Shown here piece after piece: positions 1 through 13,130 of a DNA stretch of 64,000 bases (position 1 is the stretch's first letter; the number at the start of each line of letters is the position of its first letter). The position numbers were made by a program, and so were the translations under genes. The notes under the pieces were generated by a model. It saw only the letters and a list, made by a program, of their open reading frames with translations, searched no databases and had not been told where the DNA came from. The stretch comes from Okapia johnstoni (lineage: Eukaryota > Chordata > Mammalia > Artiodactyla > Giraffidae), in assembly GCA_024291935.2 (NCBI GenBank), contig CM044320.1:36610001-36674000 (forward strand), in the 5' to 3' direction.

Positions 1-13
1 ACTGAGAAGTAGA

Positions 14-262
14 TCAGCTCAGTACAGTCACTCAGTCATGTCCGACTCTTTGCAACCCAGTGACTGCAGCACGCCAGGCTTTCATGTCCATCCTCAACTC
101 CCGGAGCTTGCTCAAACTCATGTCCATTGAACCAGTGATGACATCCAACCATCTCATCCTCTGTCGTCCCCTTCTCCTCCTGCCTTCAGTCTTTCCCAGC
201 ATCAGGGTCTTTTCCAATGAGTCAGCTGTAGATAGCAGAAGCATTAAAATTTCAGCTTAAAA
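14..262 (-). mobile_element. BovB LINE, 3' end fragment
   Basis: Read on the minus strand this matches the last ~250 bp of BovB: the terminal GACTGAG/GTCGGAC-like end lies near position 20-50, followed by the GAGGATGAGATGGTTGGATG stretch. Homology fades after about 240. The element is 5' truncated and its short open frames are remnants of the BovB C-terminus. Confidence 0.85.
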
Positions 263-881
263 TAGTCTTTCAGTCCTTTTAGATTTTCTTTCACTAGTGA
301 TCCTATCTTCCTTTAAAAGTATTGCTGTCTCCTCACAAAGACATTTAAGCATAGGCTGAGTGATGAGATTAGTGATATAGTAAAAGATGTTCCTGAATTG
401 GGTCTTGAGCAGGGTTAGGTAATTATTTCAGGATTCTATGAAAAGTTCTTCTAGGGAAAAGTCTTTGTGACAAAGAATTAGACAATGATTTCTTGTATAT
501 GACACCAAAGTCATAGGTAACAACAAGAACAAAAAAAGGCTTGTTAGACTTCATGAAAATTAAAAACTTTCATGCATCAAAAGACACCTATCAACAAAGT
601 AAAAAAATGACTCTGGGTGAGAGAAAAGCTTGCAAATCAAATGTCTGATAAGGGGTTTTATGTCTAGAATATATAGAGAACTCTTAAAAGCCAACAAGAG
701 AAACAAACAGCCCAATTCAAAAATGAATATAAGATTTAGACATTTTTCTAAAGATATTCGAATGGCCAATAAGCACATAAAAATACACTCAACATCACTG
801 ATTACTAGGGAAATGTAAATTAAAACTACAAGGAGGTATCATACAACCTCAGACCCATTAAGATGGCTACTATCCAAAAAA

Positions 882-902
882 AGAGAGAGAGAGAGAGAGA
901 GA
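882..902 (+). repeat. (AG)n microsatellite
   Basis: About ten AG units follow an A-run inside the old L1. A likely polymorphic dinucleotide repeat. Confidence 0.95.
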
Positions 903-1059
903 ATAACAACTGTTGGTGAGGGTGTGGTGAAATTGGAACTTTCATGCATATTGGTGGGAATGTGAAATGGTATAGCTGCTATGGAAAACAGTATGGCATT
1001 TCCTAAAAAAATTGAAAATAAAATTACTGTATAATCAAGCAATTCCACATTTTGGGTAT

Positions 1060-1599
1060 TGTAGGAGACAGGAAGAGTAAAAGAAAAGCAGGCCCTGGCA
1101 AGGGCTGCAAAAGAAATTTATAATTATTGATAAACTGGATGCTGTAAGGCATGAGACTCTTGGAACAAGTCCAGAGGGAACAGTTCATAGTCATGAAAAC
1201 AAGATATGATCCTGGAGTCGGGAAACCAACCCCAGACTGTTTGTCAACTGGAGTCTCAGAGTCACATGTTTTACATATCTGGTGGAAAATCTATAAATAA
1301 GAATATTAGTCTTAGCTACTGATTTTTTATTTATTACTGTTTCTTAATTACTTAATGGTTAATGATCATTTTGCTCTTTGGCCCTGAAGGCCACATGAGT
1401 TATAACTTAACTCCCCACATATTCTTTCATTCACAACTGAAAGTATAATAAAGCTGGCTTGGATTCAGTTTTGGCACCTTCACCTTGGAGCAGTGTTGGT
1501 CCCCTGATCTTCACTTTTCACTGAATTCTTGTGTCTTGTTTCTCACTCTCCGGCCATATCGTGCTTTCAGAAACCCTGCTTGTCGAGCCGGCCTCCACA
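1060..1599 (+). mobile_element. Solo ERV LTR with 6-bp target duplication
   Basis: A 540-bp block starts with TGTAGGAG and ends with CCTCCACA (TG...CA termini). It is flanked by a perfect direct repeat GGGTAT at 1,054-1,059 and 1,600-1,605. The flanking L1 reads continuously when the block is removed. Inside are a TATAAA at 1,292-1,297 and an AATAAA at 1,447-1,452, in the order expected for the U3-R boundary region of an LTR. There is no internal retroviral sequence, so this is a solo LTR left by LTR-LTR recombination. A 6-bp duplication fits class II (ERVK-like) integrases; the class assignment is inference. Confidence 0.85.
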
Positions 1600-2095
1600 G
1601 GGTATATACCAAAAAAATTAAAAGCAGAGTCTTAAGGAGATATTTGTAAATAACCATGTTCATAATAGCATTATTTATAATACCTAAAAGATAGAAGCAA
1701 CCCAAGTATCCATTAATGGATAGTGGATAAGCAAAAATGAGGTATATGCACACAATGGAATACTATTCAGCCTTAAAAGGGAAGGGAATTCTGACACACG
1801 ATGCAACATGGATGAACCTTGAGGACATTATACGAAGTAAAATAAGCCAGTCACAAAAAGACAAATATTATATGATTCCATTTATATGAGTTACCTAGCA
1901 TAGTCAGATTCATAGATACAGAAAGTAAAATGTGAACAGATGGGGAGAGGGGAACTGTGAGTTTTTGTTCAATGGGTACAGAGTTTCAGTTTTTCAACAT
2001 GGAAGTAATTCTGGAGATGGATAAGGCTGATGGTCACATATACTTTAAAATGGTTAAGACCATATATCTTATGTACCACAATTTTTAAAAGTGAG

Positions 2096-5000
2096 GGAAA
2101 ATATTTACCAACTCCATTTTAAGTAGTTTTTAGAACAGCTGAAAATCACCATTTTTTTACAGGTCAAGGCTCTCAGAAGGTGATGCACTAGAATGGAACT
2201 CACCTGGATTCCCTGCAGGCATCTCCAGTCTCTTCAAGTCCACAAAATTCTCTCTGCAGGGAAATTACACATCCCAGTTTCCTTCTCTTTAGAACCAACA
2301 CCTTGTGCTGTGTGTGGCATTTTGCAAAATAATAGTGAATGGTTTTCTATTATTTAAGTAATAGAAAATAACTATGATAATTATTGTATTAACCATTTAA
2401 ATTTGTGTATGTGAAGAAAGTGGTTTCCACAACCCTGTAGTGTTAAAGATGCATTCTCTTTAACACTATTTACTTAGATGCTAAAGCAGCCATGGAACAA
2501 AACCAGATGGAACACAGGCCAGGATAAACATGAATAGATAGCAGAAACATGCATGTGGGCTGGGATTTCCCTTTTGTGTTTTTTTCTTCCTGTATTTCTT
2601 CCCTTTTAAATGATTAAAAACCTGTATCTTCATTGAATTCTTTGAATACTAAAAACATGCATATTAAAAGTGAAATTAACAGTTTACACTCTGCTTTATG
2701 TATCTGGATGTTGAATATCACAAATCCCTTGTTCTTTTTTTTAATGTATTAGTGAAGCACCATGACTCTACTGATCACGACTAGAATCACATGGATCAGG
2801 AAGTATTACACAGCAGTTACAAAGGAATTCATGTGAACTCAATAGAAGCCTACTGGCTGATTTTTACCATAGTTTTACTCTAATGTCAAGACTAAAGAGT
2901 TACTTTAAAATATTATTTTCCTGTATCTATCTCTTTTTTTCCTTGCTGGCATTTTACTGGTAAATAATCTTGCTTTTTCTACCCCCATCCTTTTTTTTCT
3001 CAAGACAAAATCTACCCTTGATGAATCTTGCTGCAAAGAATGTTTGCAAATTATTTAACAAAAGTGAAGATTCATCATCTTTTGTTCATTTTTCTCACTC
3101 TGACTCCATACTCAACACCCGTCCACTCCCAACTCTTTCCCTTCTCTCCAGCTGCCACCCTCCCCATTACACGGCAGTAGATTTTCACTGGGGCTACCTC
3201 AGCAGGAAGGTCTGGGGATCTACCTGCCCCTCCACCAGCACACCTTTCCATGAAGAAAATAGAACAAGGAAGATTGGGCGCTTTCCCTGGCTTAGCTTCC
3301 TGCTTATACTAACACAGCAAATGTTTTAGGTTTGCTCCTTTCACGTGGGTTTGTCATCTTAGTCGGCTACTCCCATATCTGGGAGCCCAGCTCCCTCCAG
3401 CTCAGTTGAGCTGTTGAGAATTAAACAGAGGAGACCAGAGGAATCCGGACAGAGGGTGGAGGAGGAAGCACCAGGAATGGGCTCCCCACCTAGACAGCAG
3501 TTGCACAGGCAGAATCTGTCTTGTGGGACAGTGCCAGGGCCTCCGGAAGAGAAAACAGTGAAGGAGGCCTTGCTTGCACACCAGCAAGGACACAGCCAAC
3601 AAAACTTCCCTCTAACTCTGAATTCACAGCGGCACATTTGAGGACATATGTTGATAACCCTGGTGCTGGGAGACTTGCACTTCTGTGGCAGAAAATATAC
3701 AGAGCAACTAGGACAGGAAAGCGGAGGGAAGCAACACTGTTTTATCCATTTCAGCTTGGTTTCACATAAGCTTCTACTCATATATTTTTCTACACTTGCA
3801 ATCTGGAGATCTAATTCCATCTCTCAGCCTTTAATGTCCAAAAATACAGGAGCTTGGATGCTACAAAAGCAGAGCACTTATTCTTGAAGGAGTGAGATAT
3901 TTTGAAGTGGTCAAGTCTTCCAGGGGTAAACCAACAGAGGAATGCTAGCAAGAGAAGGCTCATTGGAGTCTCAAGAGACATGCAGTATTTAGGACATTCA
4001 TATACTGAAAAAATGGTCATTCTTTATCTGAAATTCAAATATAACAAGGTATCTGCTTTTCATTTGTTTGTTGTATATCTGGCAATTCTCCTTCACGTGG
4101 GAACACTCACTGACATATTTGTCACTTTTGAGCCATATCCTAGAATGACTAGATGGAGAATAGTCAAGTCAGTATTCACATTCCTACTGGAAATCTGGCT
4201 CCAGGGATGATATGAAAGTAAGTTACATCACCCCATCCTGGAGGATTTGGTATCCAGAGAGCTTGTCCAATACCTTGCGCATGGCCATCACTCCCGAAAT
4301 CCTTGTAGATGGTTGAGGAAGTGAATAATACTGTGGGGCTTTCATACGATTGCTACAGCAGGGCATGTAGGAGGCATAGATACAGATCACAGTGGTTTCA
4401 AATTGTCTTTAGGGAACAGGATGATGCTGGTAATAAAGTTTTTATTGGTAAAAATAGATAGTCTGCAGAGAGATAGGAATTCCATTTTGAGGGAAATAAA
4501 TCTGATTGAACCAAAACAAAAACCATTATTAGTTTGGTGCGTGTTTTCCCACTGCAGTTTGACAGATTAGAAGCTGCAGTTGCTGGCCCATTGTTCTTTT
4601 TTGTTTTTTTTCTTATTTGATTGAAATTTGCCACTTCTTCATAGGTGGTATTTAAATGGAAGGTTTTTTAATTAAGGGGGAAAGTGCTAATCTGAGTATT
4701 TATCAGGTATGAGGCCTGCATCAGATTTAGAGCTGAGCACATCAACTGAATTAGCTTTCAGGCCCTGAAACATTGTACTGCTGTTCACCAGTCTTTTTGA
4801 AAATATGTTCAACTCCAGTAAATTCAACTATCATTTATGGAGAAACAAGTGTTGTGGGCAATGCTGTATGGACAGAGATTCATTAGAGTCTCTCCATAAG
4901 AAGCCTGTGGAGCAAGAGACCACTCTTTCCTGCCCCTCCAGGAGATCACTCCAGCAACACCCCTGACAGCAGCACTGTAACCAGGCAGGACCCTGTGGGA

Positions 5001-5130
5001 CCTTCCTAGAACAAGACCCACTCCCCATGTCTTCCACCTGCCTTTTGTCTGTAGAAAAACTCTAGTCAAAGAATAAATTTAATCAGAGAAGTAAGAAAAT
5101 GCAGAAAGGAAAACAAGCAAGACAAAATAA
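2096..5130. other. Unassigned intergenic sequence
   Basis: About 3 kb with no gene that I can support and no repeat family that I recognise. Several open frames (for example 2,970-3,329 plus and 3,359-3,820 minus) have no recognisable domain and overlap one another on opposite strands, as chance frames do. Confidence 0.5.
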
Positions 5131-5576
5131 TGATTGTTTACCATTAAACAAAGTCAAGGACCTTTGGTTCCTCCTTAAGGGCTATAGATAATATTCTGAG
5201 CCGTGCCCTTTGAGCTGTTTTACAGATACTGAAACGCCCACCAGTGGAAGAAGCTAACTGTACACTGCCCACAAGCATGTTGACCCCAGACTGGTTGGAG
5301 CCAGGTTGATGATGCTGACTCCCAATTACCTCACCACCACCTGATCAGAAGAATATCCATGAGCTGATCACACACCCCACAACCCTCTTTCCTCACCCTG
5401 TCTTTAAAGACTTTCCCTGAAAGCCTTCAGGGGGTTCAGGTCCTTTAAGCACTAGCTGCCCTGGATTCCTTGCTTGGTGCCCTGCAGTAAACACTGCACT
5501 TCCCTTCACCGCAGCTGGTGTCAGTAGTTTGGCTCTATGCACACAGATGGGTGGGCCCAAGTTTTATCTGGTAACA
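5131..5576 (+). mobile_element. ERV-type LTR
   Basis: The block has the layout of a ruminant ERV LTR. There is a 'tttcctcaccctgtcttta' stretch near 5,388, then a 'gccctgcagtaaacactgcac' polyadenylation-like region near 5,480, then 'ggtgtcagtagtttggctc' near 5,517, and it ends in GGTAACA at 5,576. I could not find a matching target duplication, so the left edge is approximate. No internal retroviral genes adjoin it. Confidence 0.6.
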
Positions 5577-6714
5577 ATGCTGTCACTTCTCTTCTAGGCT
5601 GCCCCATCACCATTACAAACATGCTGCTATTTCTTCCATCTTAAATTTAAAACAAAACTTTCTTTAGACCATACTTTTCCTTCTCTACTTCTTTTCACCA
5701 AAACTCCTAACAAGATTTTCTAAACTCATTGTCTCCAATGCCTCATCTCCCATTCTCTCTCAGACCTGCTCTGATCATAGTTTCTACCCACCCATCCCCA
5801 AGTCCCTGACAATGATTTCTTGTTAAGTTCACTGATAGCTCCTTGTTGCTAAATTCAGTGTCCATTCTCAGCCCACAAAGTATCAATAACAAGAGTTAAC
5901 AGCAGTATGTGAAACCATTCATTGCTACTCCTCTTTGAAGCACTTTCTTAACTTTCAAAAATTTTCCCAGGTGGTGAGTGTACCTACCAATGCAGGAGAC
6001 ACAAGAGACACAGGTTCCATCCCTGGGTCAGGAAGATCCCCTGGAGAAGGAAATGGCAACTCACTCCATGGGGAGAAGTCATTTTTAAATCAAGACTGAA
6101 GTATTCCATAGTATACTGAACTCTACATTTTAACTTATAAATCTTCAGGATTCACAAATTCTTTCATTTGTGTGATGAAGTCTTTGAGGTTTCCAAATGA
6201 CATCAAACTTTGCCAAGTAGTGAAGAGGTGGACTTAAAGGATAGACCACAGCACTATAGAAAGGCAGTAATTTACATCCCAGGTTGAATAAATCCTCACT
6301 GGTCTATAATCCCCTCTGGGGTTTTCCTTGTGAATTGGTGTTTCCTGGAATGCCTACATATGACCTAATTTTGAGGAATGTTTACAATATCCACAGTCTA
6401 CTGTTCAGAGTTGGTTTTATCACATGACACCAATAATGTGGACACAACTCATCCAAAATACTAGTCCTTGACCAAAGGCTCCATCTAAAGACTGGCTGAC
6501 CAGAGGCCCGTCTCACATGCCCTGTCCAGAAAGTGCTTTCAAAACTGATTCTGTTCTCCCTCTTGGGGTGTCTAAAAAGGCAGAAATACAGAGCCAGGGG
6601 CCTGTGAATACGGTGAAGATGAAGAAAAGCACAGAGTAAAGAGGTAAATAGAAGTCATGACAATTCCTCAAAAAATTAAACATAGACTTTCCAGGAATAC
6701 ACTCAAAGCAACTC
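5577..6714. other. Unassigned intergenic sequence around one SINE
   Basis: Apart from the partial Bov-tA at about 5,963-6,078, no gene or clear repeat is visible. Confidence 0.45.
5963..6078 (+). mobile_element. Bov-tA SINE, 3' truncated
   Basis: The tRNA-like head (accaatgcaggagacacaag, then 'ggttccatccctgggtcag') and the 'gatcccctggagaaggaaatggcaac' body are present, but the second half is missing. Confidence 0.85.
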
Positions 6715-7255
6715 TACTCTCAAGAATACACTCAAAAGAATTAAAGACAGTATCTTACAAAGATATCTGCACTCTGCATATCTGTATTCATTGCAGCATG
6801 ATTCACTAGCCAAGATTTGGAAACACCCTAAATTCCCATCTATCAATGAATGGATAAAGAAAATATGGTGTCTACATATAGTGGAATATTACTCAACCTT
6901 AAAATGAAATGAACTCTGAAACATGCTGCAACATGGAAGAACCTTAAAAACATGTTAAGCGAAATGTCAGATGCCAAAACACAAATATTGTATGATTTTT
7001 TTCTGAGGTACCCAGAAGAGGCAAATTCGTACAGACAGAGAAGAATATGGGTCACCAGGGCTTGGTGGGGAAGTAATGAGGATGGGGAATTGAAGTTCGA
7101 GTTGAGTTTCAAGAAGATGAAAGGTTTTGGAGGTAGATGGTGTGGATGGTTGCACAACATTGTGAATGTAGCTATTGTCATAAAATTGTATACATAAAAA
7201 TTGTCAAAATGGTAAGCTTTATGTCATGTATATTTTACCACAATAAAAACATTTA
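6715..7255 (+). mobile_element. Old L1 LINE, 3' end
   Basis: Shows the typical L1 3' run: 'atgaatggataaagaaaat' near 6,846, 'gtggaatattactcaacc' near 6,880, then a decayed 3' UTR ending near an AATAAA-like sequence at about 7,242. Its open frames are L1 remnants. Confidence 0.75.
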
Positions 7256-7310
7256 CTTGAAAAATTTGTTCCAAGTTTCTCTCCAACAATTTGTCTCACT
7301 GCAGTCTTTT

Positions 7311-10300
7311 ATGAAAACGTGTGCTCATCTTCTCCTGCGAGAACTCCAAAATTATAACTCGCTGCTGAACAACCATCAACAGGAGAATGTTGGATCCCAC
7401 CAAAAAAAGATACCCCACGTCCAAGGGCAAAGGAGAAGCGCCAGCAAGATGATAGGAGCGGCGAAATTGGGTTTAGAATCAAACCCCATAACCTGCCAGA
7501 GAGGCTCGGAGGTCTCAAACAAATCTTGTGCACGCCAGGACCCAGAGACCACACAGAGACTGAACAGGAATTGTGTTTGACTATCTCCTGCGGAGGTATG
7601 GATCAGCAGTGGACTGCTGCAGGGGCAGGGGTTTCTGGGTGCACTAGACCTGGGTATGGCATAAGCCCTCTTGGAGGAGGTCGCCATTAGCCTGACCATA
7701 GAGTCAACAGAACTTACACAGGACTGGGGAAACAGACTCCTGCAGGGCACAGACAAAAGCTTGTGCACAACAGGACCTAGGAGATAGGACCAATGACCTC
7801 ACAAGAGACTGACCCAGACCGGCCTGTGAGTGTCCAGGAGTCTCTGGTGGAGGCATGGGTCGGCGGTGGCCTGCTGCAGGGGTGGGGGCACTGAGTGCAG
7901 CAATGCTTGCATGGGACCTTTTGAAGGAGGTCACAATTATCTTCATTACCTCCACCATAGTTTGGCCTCAGGTCAAACAACAGGGAGGGAACACAGCCCC
8001 ACCCATCAACAGAAAATTGGATTAAAGACTTACTGAACATGGCCCCACCTATCAGAACAAGACCCAGTTTTGCCCTCAGTCAGTCTCTGCCATCAGGAAG
8101 CTTCCATTCTCCATCAGAGGGCAGACAGAATGAAAACCACAATCACAGAAAACTAACCAATCTGATCACATGGACCACAGCCCTGTCTAACTCAATGAAA
8201 CTATGAGCCAGGCCATGTAGGGCAACCCAAGATAGACGGGTCATGGTGGAGAGTTCTGAAAAAACGTGGTCAACTGGAGAAGGGAATGGCAAACCACGTC
8301 AGTATTCTTGCCTTGAGAACCCCATGGAAAGTATGAAAATGCAAAAAGACGGGACACTGAGGGATGAACTCCTTAGGTTGATAGGTGCCCAATATGCTAC
8401 TGGAGATCAGTGGAGAAATAACTCCAGAAAGAATGAAGAGATGGAGCCAAAGCAAAACCAAAACCCAGTTGGATGTGACTGGGGATGGAAGTGAAGTCTG
8501 ATGCTGTAAAGAGCAATACCGCATAGGAACCTGGAATGTTAGTCCATGAGCCAAGGCAAATTGGAAGTGGTCAAACAGGAGATGGTAAGAGTGAACATCA
8601 ACATTTTAGGAAACAGTGAACTAAAATGGACTGGAATGGGTGAATTTAACTCAGATGACCATTATATCTACTACTGTGGGCAGGAATCCCTTAGAAGAAA
8701 TGGAGCAGCCATCATAGTCAACAAGAGTCTGAAATGCAGTATTGGATGCAATCTCAAAAACGACAGAATGATCTCTGTTCATTTCCAAGGCAAACCATTC
8801 AATATCACAGTAATCCAAGTCTATGCCCCGACCAGTAATGCTGAAGAAGCTGAAATTGAATGGTTCTATAAAGACCTACAAGACCTTCTAGATCTAACAC
8901 CCAAAAAAGTTGTCCTTTTCATTATAGGGGACTGGAATACAAAAGTAGGAAGTCAATAGCTACCTGGAGTAACAGGCAAATTTGGCCTTACAGTACAAAA
9001 TGAAGCAGGTCAAAGGCTACCAGTTTTGCCAAGAGAACCCACTGGTCATAGCAAATACCTTCTTCCAAGAACACAAGAGAAGACTCTACACATGGACATC
9101 ACCACGTAGGTCAATACCAAAATCAGATTGATTATATTCTTTGCAGCCAAAGATGGAGAAGCTCTATACAGTCAGCAAAAAAAAAAAACACCAGGAGCTG
9201 ACTGTGGCTCAGATCATGAACTCCTTATTGCCAAATTCAGACTTAAATTGAAGAAAGCAGGGAAAACCACTAGAACATTCAGGTATGACCTAAATCAAAT
9301 CCTTTATGATTATATAGTGAAGTGGCAAATAGATTTAATAAATTAGATATGATAGACAGAGTACCTGAAGAACTATGGCCCAAGGTTCATGACATTGTAC
9401 AGGAGGCAGGGATCAAGACCATCCCCAAGAAAAAGAAATGCAAAAAGGTCAAATGGTTGTCTGAGGAGGCCTCACAAATAGCTGAGAAAAGAAAAGAAGC
9501 AAAAGAAAAGGGGAAAAGGAAAGATATACCCATTTGAATGCAGAGTTCCAAAGAATACCAAGGAGAGATAAGAAAGCCTTCCTCGGTGATCAGTGCAAAG
9601 AAATAGAGGAAAACACTAGAATGGGAAAGACTAGAGATCTCTTCAAGAAAATTAGAGATACCAAGGGAACATTTCATGCAAAGATGGGCTCGATAAAGGA
9701 CAGAAATGGTATGGACCTAACAAGCAGGAGTTATTAAGAAGAGGAGGCAAGAAGACACAGAAGAACTATACAAAAAAGACCTTCACCACCCAGATAACCA
9801 CAATGGTATGATCACTCACCTAGAGCCAGACATCCTGGAATACGAAGTCAAGTGGGCCTTAGGAAGCAACACTGTGAACAAAGCTAGTGGAGGTGATAGA
9901 ATTCCAGTTGAGCTATTTCAAATCCTAAAAGACAATGCTGTTAATCACTCAATACACCAGCAAATTGGAAAACTCAGCAATGGCAACAGGACTGGAAAAA
10001 GTCTGCTTTCATTCCAATCCCAAAGAAAGGCAATGCCAAAGAATGCTCAAACTACCACACAATTGCACTCATCTCACATGGTAGCAAAGTAATGCTCAAA
10101 ATTCTCCAAGCCAGGCTTCAGCAGTACATGAACCGTGAAATTCCAGATGTTCAAGCTGGATTTAGAAAAGGCACAGGAACCAGAGATCAAATTGCCAACA
10201 TCTGTTGGGTCATCAAAAAAGCAAGAGAGTTCCAGAAAAACATCTACATCTGCTTTATTGACTACACCAAAGCCTTTGACTGTGTGGATCACAAAAACCA

Positions 10301-11330
10301 TGGAAAATTCTTAAAGAGATGAGAATACCAGACCACCTAACCTGCCTCCTGAGAAATCAGTATGCAGGTCAAGAAGCAAGAGTTAGAACTGGACATGGAA
10401 CAACATGGTTCCAAATGGGGAAAGGAGTATGTAAAGGCTGTATATTGTCACCCTGCTTATTTAACTTCTATGCAGAGTACATCATGAGAAATGCCAGGCT
10501 GGATGAAGCACAACTGGAATCAAGATTGCTGGGAGCAATATCAATAACCTCAGATATGCAGATGACACCATCCTTATGGCAGAAAGTGAAGAAGAACTAA
10601 AGAGCCTCTTGATGAAAGTGATAGAGTAGAGTGAAAAAGTTGGCTTAAAACTCAATGTTCAGAAAGCTAAGATCATGGTATCTGGTCCCATCACTTGATG
10701 ACTAATAGATGTGGAAACAATGGAAACTGTGAGACACTTTACTTTGGGGGCTCCAAAATCACTGCAGATGGTGACTGCAGCCATGAAATTAAAAGATGCT
10801 TGCTCCTTGGAAGAAAAGCTATGACCAACCTAGACAGCATATTAAAAAGCAGAGACGTTACTTTGCCAAAAAAGGTTCATCTAGTCAAAGCTATGGTTTT
10901 TCCAGTCATCATGCATGGATGTGTGAGTTGGACTATAAAGAAAGCTGAGTGCCGAAGAATTGATGCTTTGGAACTGTGATGTTGGAGAAGACTCTTGAGA
11001 GCCCCTTGGGCTGCAGGGAGATCCAACCAGTCCATCCTAAAGGAAATCAGTCCTGAGTATTCATTGGAAGGACTGATGCTGAAGCTGAAACTCCAATAGT
11101 TTGGCCACCTGATGCAATGAACTGACTCAATGGAAAAGACCCTGATGCTGGGAAAGATTGAAGGCAGGAGGAGAAGGTGACGACAGAGGATGAGATGGCT
11201 GGATGGCATCACCAACTCTTTGGACATGAGTTTGAGTAAACTCCAGGAGTTGGTGAAGGACAGGGAAGCCTGGTGTGCTGCAGTCCATGGGGTCACAAAG
11301 AGTCAGACATGACTGAGCGACTGAACTGAA
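7311..11330 (+). mobile_element. BovB (RTE) LINE, near full length, decayed
   Basis: About 4 kb from the BovB 5' region ('tctcctgcgagaac') to the terminal CTGAACTGAA. The coding part is broken into fragments. An APE-type endonuclease stretch at 8,546-8,956 keeps the VYAPT and GDWN motifs and then meets a TAG at 8,957. A reverse transcriptase stretch at 10,092-10,322 keeps FIDYTKAFDCVDH. The catalytic YADD codons at 10,555-10,566 survive but in a different frame from the surrounding longest frame. A 12-A run at 9,178-9,189 is one likely frameshift point. The ~1 kb before the endonuclease is the non-coding 5' region. A possible short target duplication TCTTTT lies at 7,305-7,310 and 11,331-11,336. 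Not capable of autonomous retrotransposition as read. Confidence 0.92.
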
Positions 11331-12559
11331 TCTTTTTTTTTTTGACAAGTCAGGCAACATGGAAAAAAAATTTTTTAAGTAGAAGAAGAGATGCAATCTC
11401 CTTTTATTGACACCTGCTCTGGACACATTCTTGCTTTTATCTCCAGATTCTGCCCTTTTTTTGGAATTTTGAGATAGAAGTCAGGAAATGAACACCAGTA
11501 ACAACAAGGACTCTATAAAAGGACCCTGAACTTGCAGATGAAACACCACAGGCTCGTAAAGCAAAACAGGTCACCTGTGCTCATCAAGTCCTCTCAAACT
11601 GGCCTACTCAGAACACAACCCATGGACCCCAGATAGCAGCAGGAAGTAACCAGAGGTCAAGACAGCACAAATGCAAATGTGGGGGCACTGTGGAGGCCAT
11701 AGGGAATGACAAGAAGCCAAGGACTTGGCTGGGTCCAGATCTTGATGAGGTCTTATGGCCTTAGAGTTGGGCAAAAGGACCACTGAAGACTCCAAGAGGG
11801 GACAGCACAGCCAAGCCACCGATGTCTGCAGGTGGGGAAGGGGAGTGGGCAGTGGATCAGGCTCCTGGTTGGGGGAAAGCAGAAGGAGAAGGAAGGCTGA
11901 ACATGCTGCCTATTGGGAGCTCCAATCTGAAATGAACTTGTTTGGACAGAGAATTTCAGGCTAACTTCTAAGCATAAGGAAAGTCTCATCTGTCCACTCC
12001 AACTTCTGCCTGGGGAGGGAAGCCAAGTGGGACTTTTTATGTTAAGGCTGTGATTATGGAAAGATTTCTTAAGGCAGACAATTATGTCAACATATTTTTC
12101 TAGTTTGTATTTTACATTGTCAAGTGTTCCCAGAAGCCTTGTGACAGACACGACTTTTATAAATATAAAGAAGTCTGCACACAACTGCCAACCTGCTGAA
12201 GCCTCCCACCCCTTCCCAATCTAACCCATCAGATTTGTTAAAGACGATTATGTTTTGAAATTTTAAACATGCAGCTAGTTAGGAAAATGAGAGTTTACTC
12301 CAACAACATTGCAAGGAGCAATTCCTCCAACTCTGGTTTCTTCAGCATTAAAGCCCTTTCCTTGAAATTAGAGTCAGTAGAGCTCTTCACATCATGAACG
12401 ATGTGGAGAAAAACCCAGTGTGCAGATAGGCACATTTTGGAGTGATGAAGGGAGTGCAGGTTCTTTCTGCAGAGATACCAAGGTTCAAGGCCCAGTCGTG
12501 TTCCTTCTAAGAGGCATGCCCTTGGCCAAGTTACTGAACCTGCATCTCAAGCGTTGGTT
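11331..12559. other. Unassigned intergenic sequence
   Basis: Begins with a T-rich tail next to BovB. No gene or recognised repeat follows. The minus-strand 143-residue frame at 11,753-12,184 has no recognisable domain. Confidence 0.45.
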
Positions 12560-12770
12560 TAGTGTGGCAGGTGGACTTTCCTAGGTTCAAATCCTCCTGT
12601 GCCTCCTCCTTGCTGGGACTCCTGGCCATGGGACAGTGATAACACAGCACCCAACTCATGGCATTATTGTGAGGTTATAAATAAGTTAGCTTTCATGAAG
12701 TACTTAAGAGAGTACTATCATGCAGAGAACAATGTATAAATGTTTGCTATTCTATCACCAGTTTTATAAA
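12560..12770 (+). mobile_element. MIR SINE
   Basis: Has the MIR layout: a 'ggttcaaatcctcctgtgcc' stretch near 12,583, then 'attattgtgaggttataaa' and 'agagtactatcatgcagag' in the tail. Old and divergent. Confidence 0.6.
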
Positions 12771-12809
12771 ATAAAAAAAAAAAAGCATATGCTCTCTCCC
12801 AGGGCACTT

Positions 12810-13010
12810 GTGATGGAAAGTAGGGCAATATAAATGGATTCAAATCCTAAAATCCTAGCTCTAACACTTATTAGCTGTATGTCCTAGAACAATTTCTTCT
12901 ACTTTCCTGTACTTCAATTTTGAGGTTAAAAGAGACAATGCACTTTCAGAATTTAGCATAAGACCTTGTACATAGTGAGTAGACAGTAGATGTGGGCCAC
13001 TGTCATGTCA
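12810..13010 (+). mobile_element. MIR SINE
   Basis: A second MIR-like block: 'tggattcaaatcctaaaatcc', then 'cacttattagctgtatgtcc', then 'cctgtacttcaattttgagg' and 'catagtgagtagacagtag'. These match the core order of MIR. Confidence 0.7.
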
Positions 13011-13130
13011 AATCAACAACAAGTGTTACTTTCTTCTATCTTGATCATTCTCACTACAAGATTTTTTTCTTCTAAGAGGAGAAGATCCCCTGGTCTGTTG
13101 AAGTGAACAGGGTAGTCCCCAGATGAGGGT

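Larger units (their letters stand above)
430..2095 (+). mobile_element. Old L1 LINE 3' region, split by an LTR
   Basis: The sequence follows the 3' part of L1 ORF2 and the L1 3' region: the 'gcaatgatttcttg' stretch near 485, the 'catcaaaagacacc' stretch near 578, the 'tggtgggaatgtgaaatgg' stretch near 950, then after a 540-bp interruption 'tataccaaaaaaattaaaagc' and the 'atggaatactattcagcc' stretch near 1,755. It is decayed and has no usable ORF. The solo LTR at 1,060-1,599 interrupts it. Confidence 0.8.

Noticed and set aside
3359..3820. A 153-residue cysteine-rich minus-strand frame
   Set aside because: No signal, domain or conserved cysteine spacing that I recognise. It overlaps several plus-strand frames, has no splice or poly(A) context, and fits chance in a GC-richer patch.
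7376..8040. Set of proline/cysteine-rich minus-strand frames
   Set aside because: They are antisense readings of the BovB 5' region; a similar set appears at 19,655-20,519 in the other BovB copy.
8546..8959. A 137-residue frame that looks like a nuclease gene
   Set aside because: It is the BovB endonuclease domain (VYAPT, GDWN) cut short by a stop, embedded in a full BovB element.
11753..12184. A 143-residue minus-strand frame
   Set aside because: No domain recognised; sits in unassigned intergenic sequence with an overlapping plus frame.
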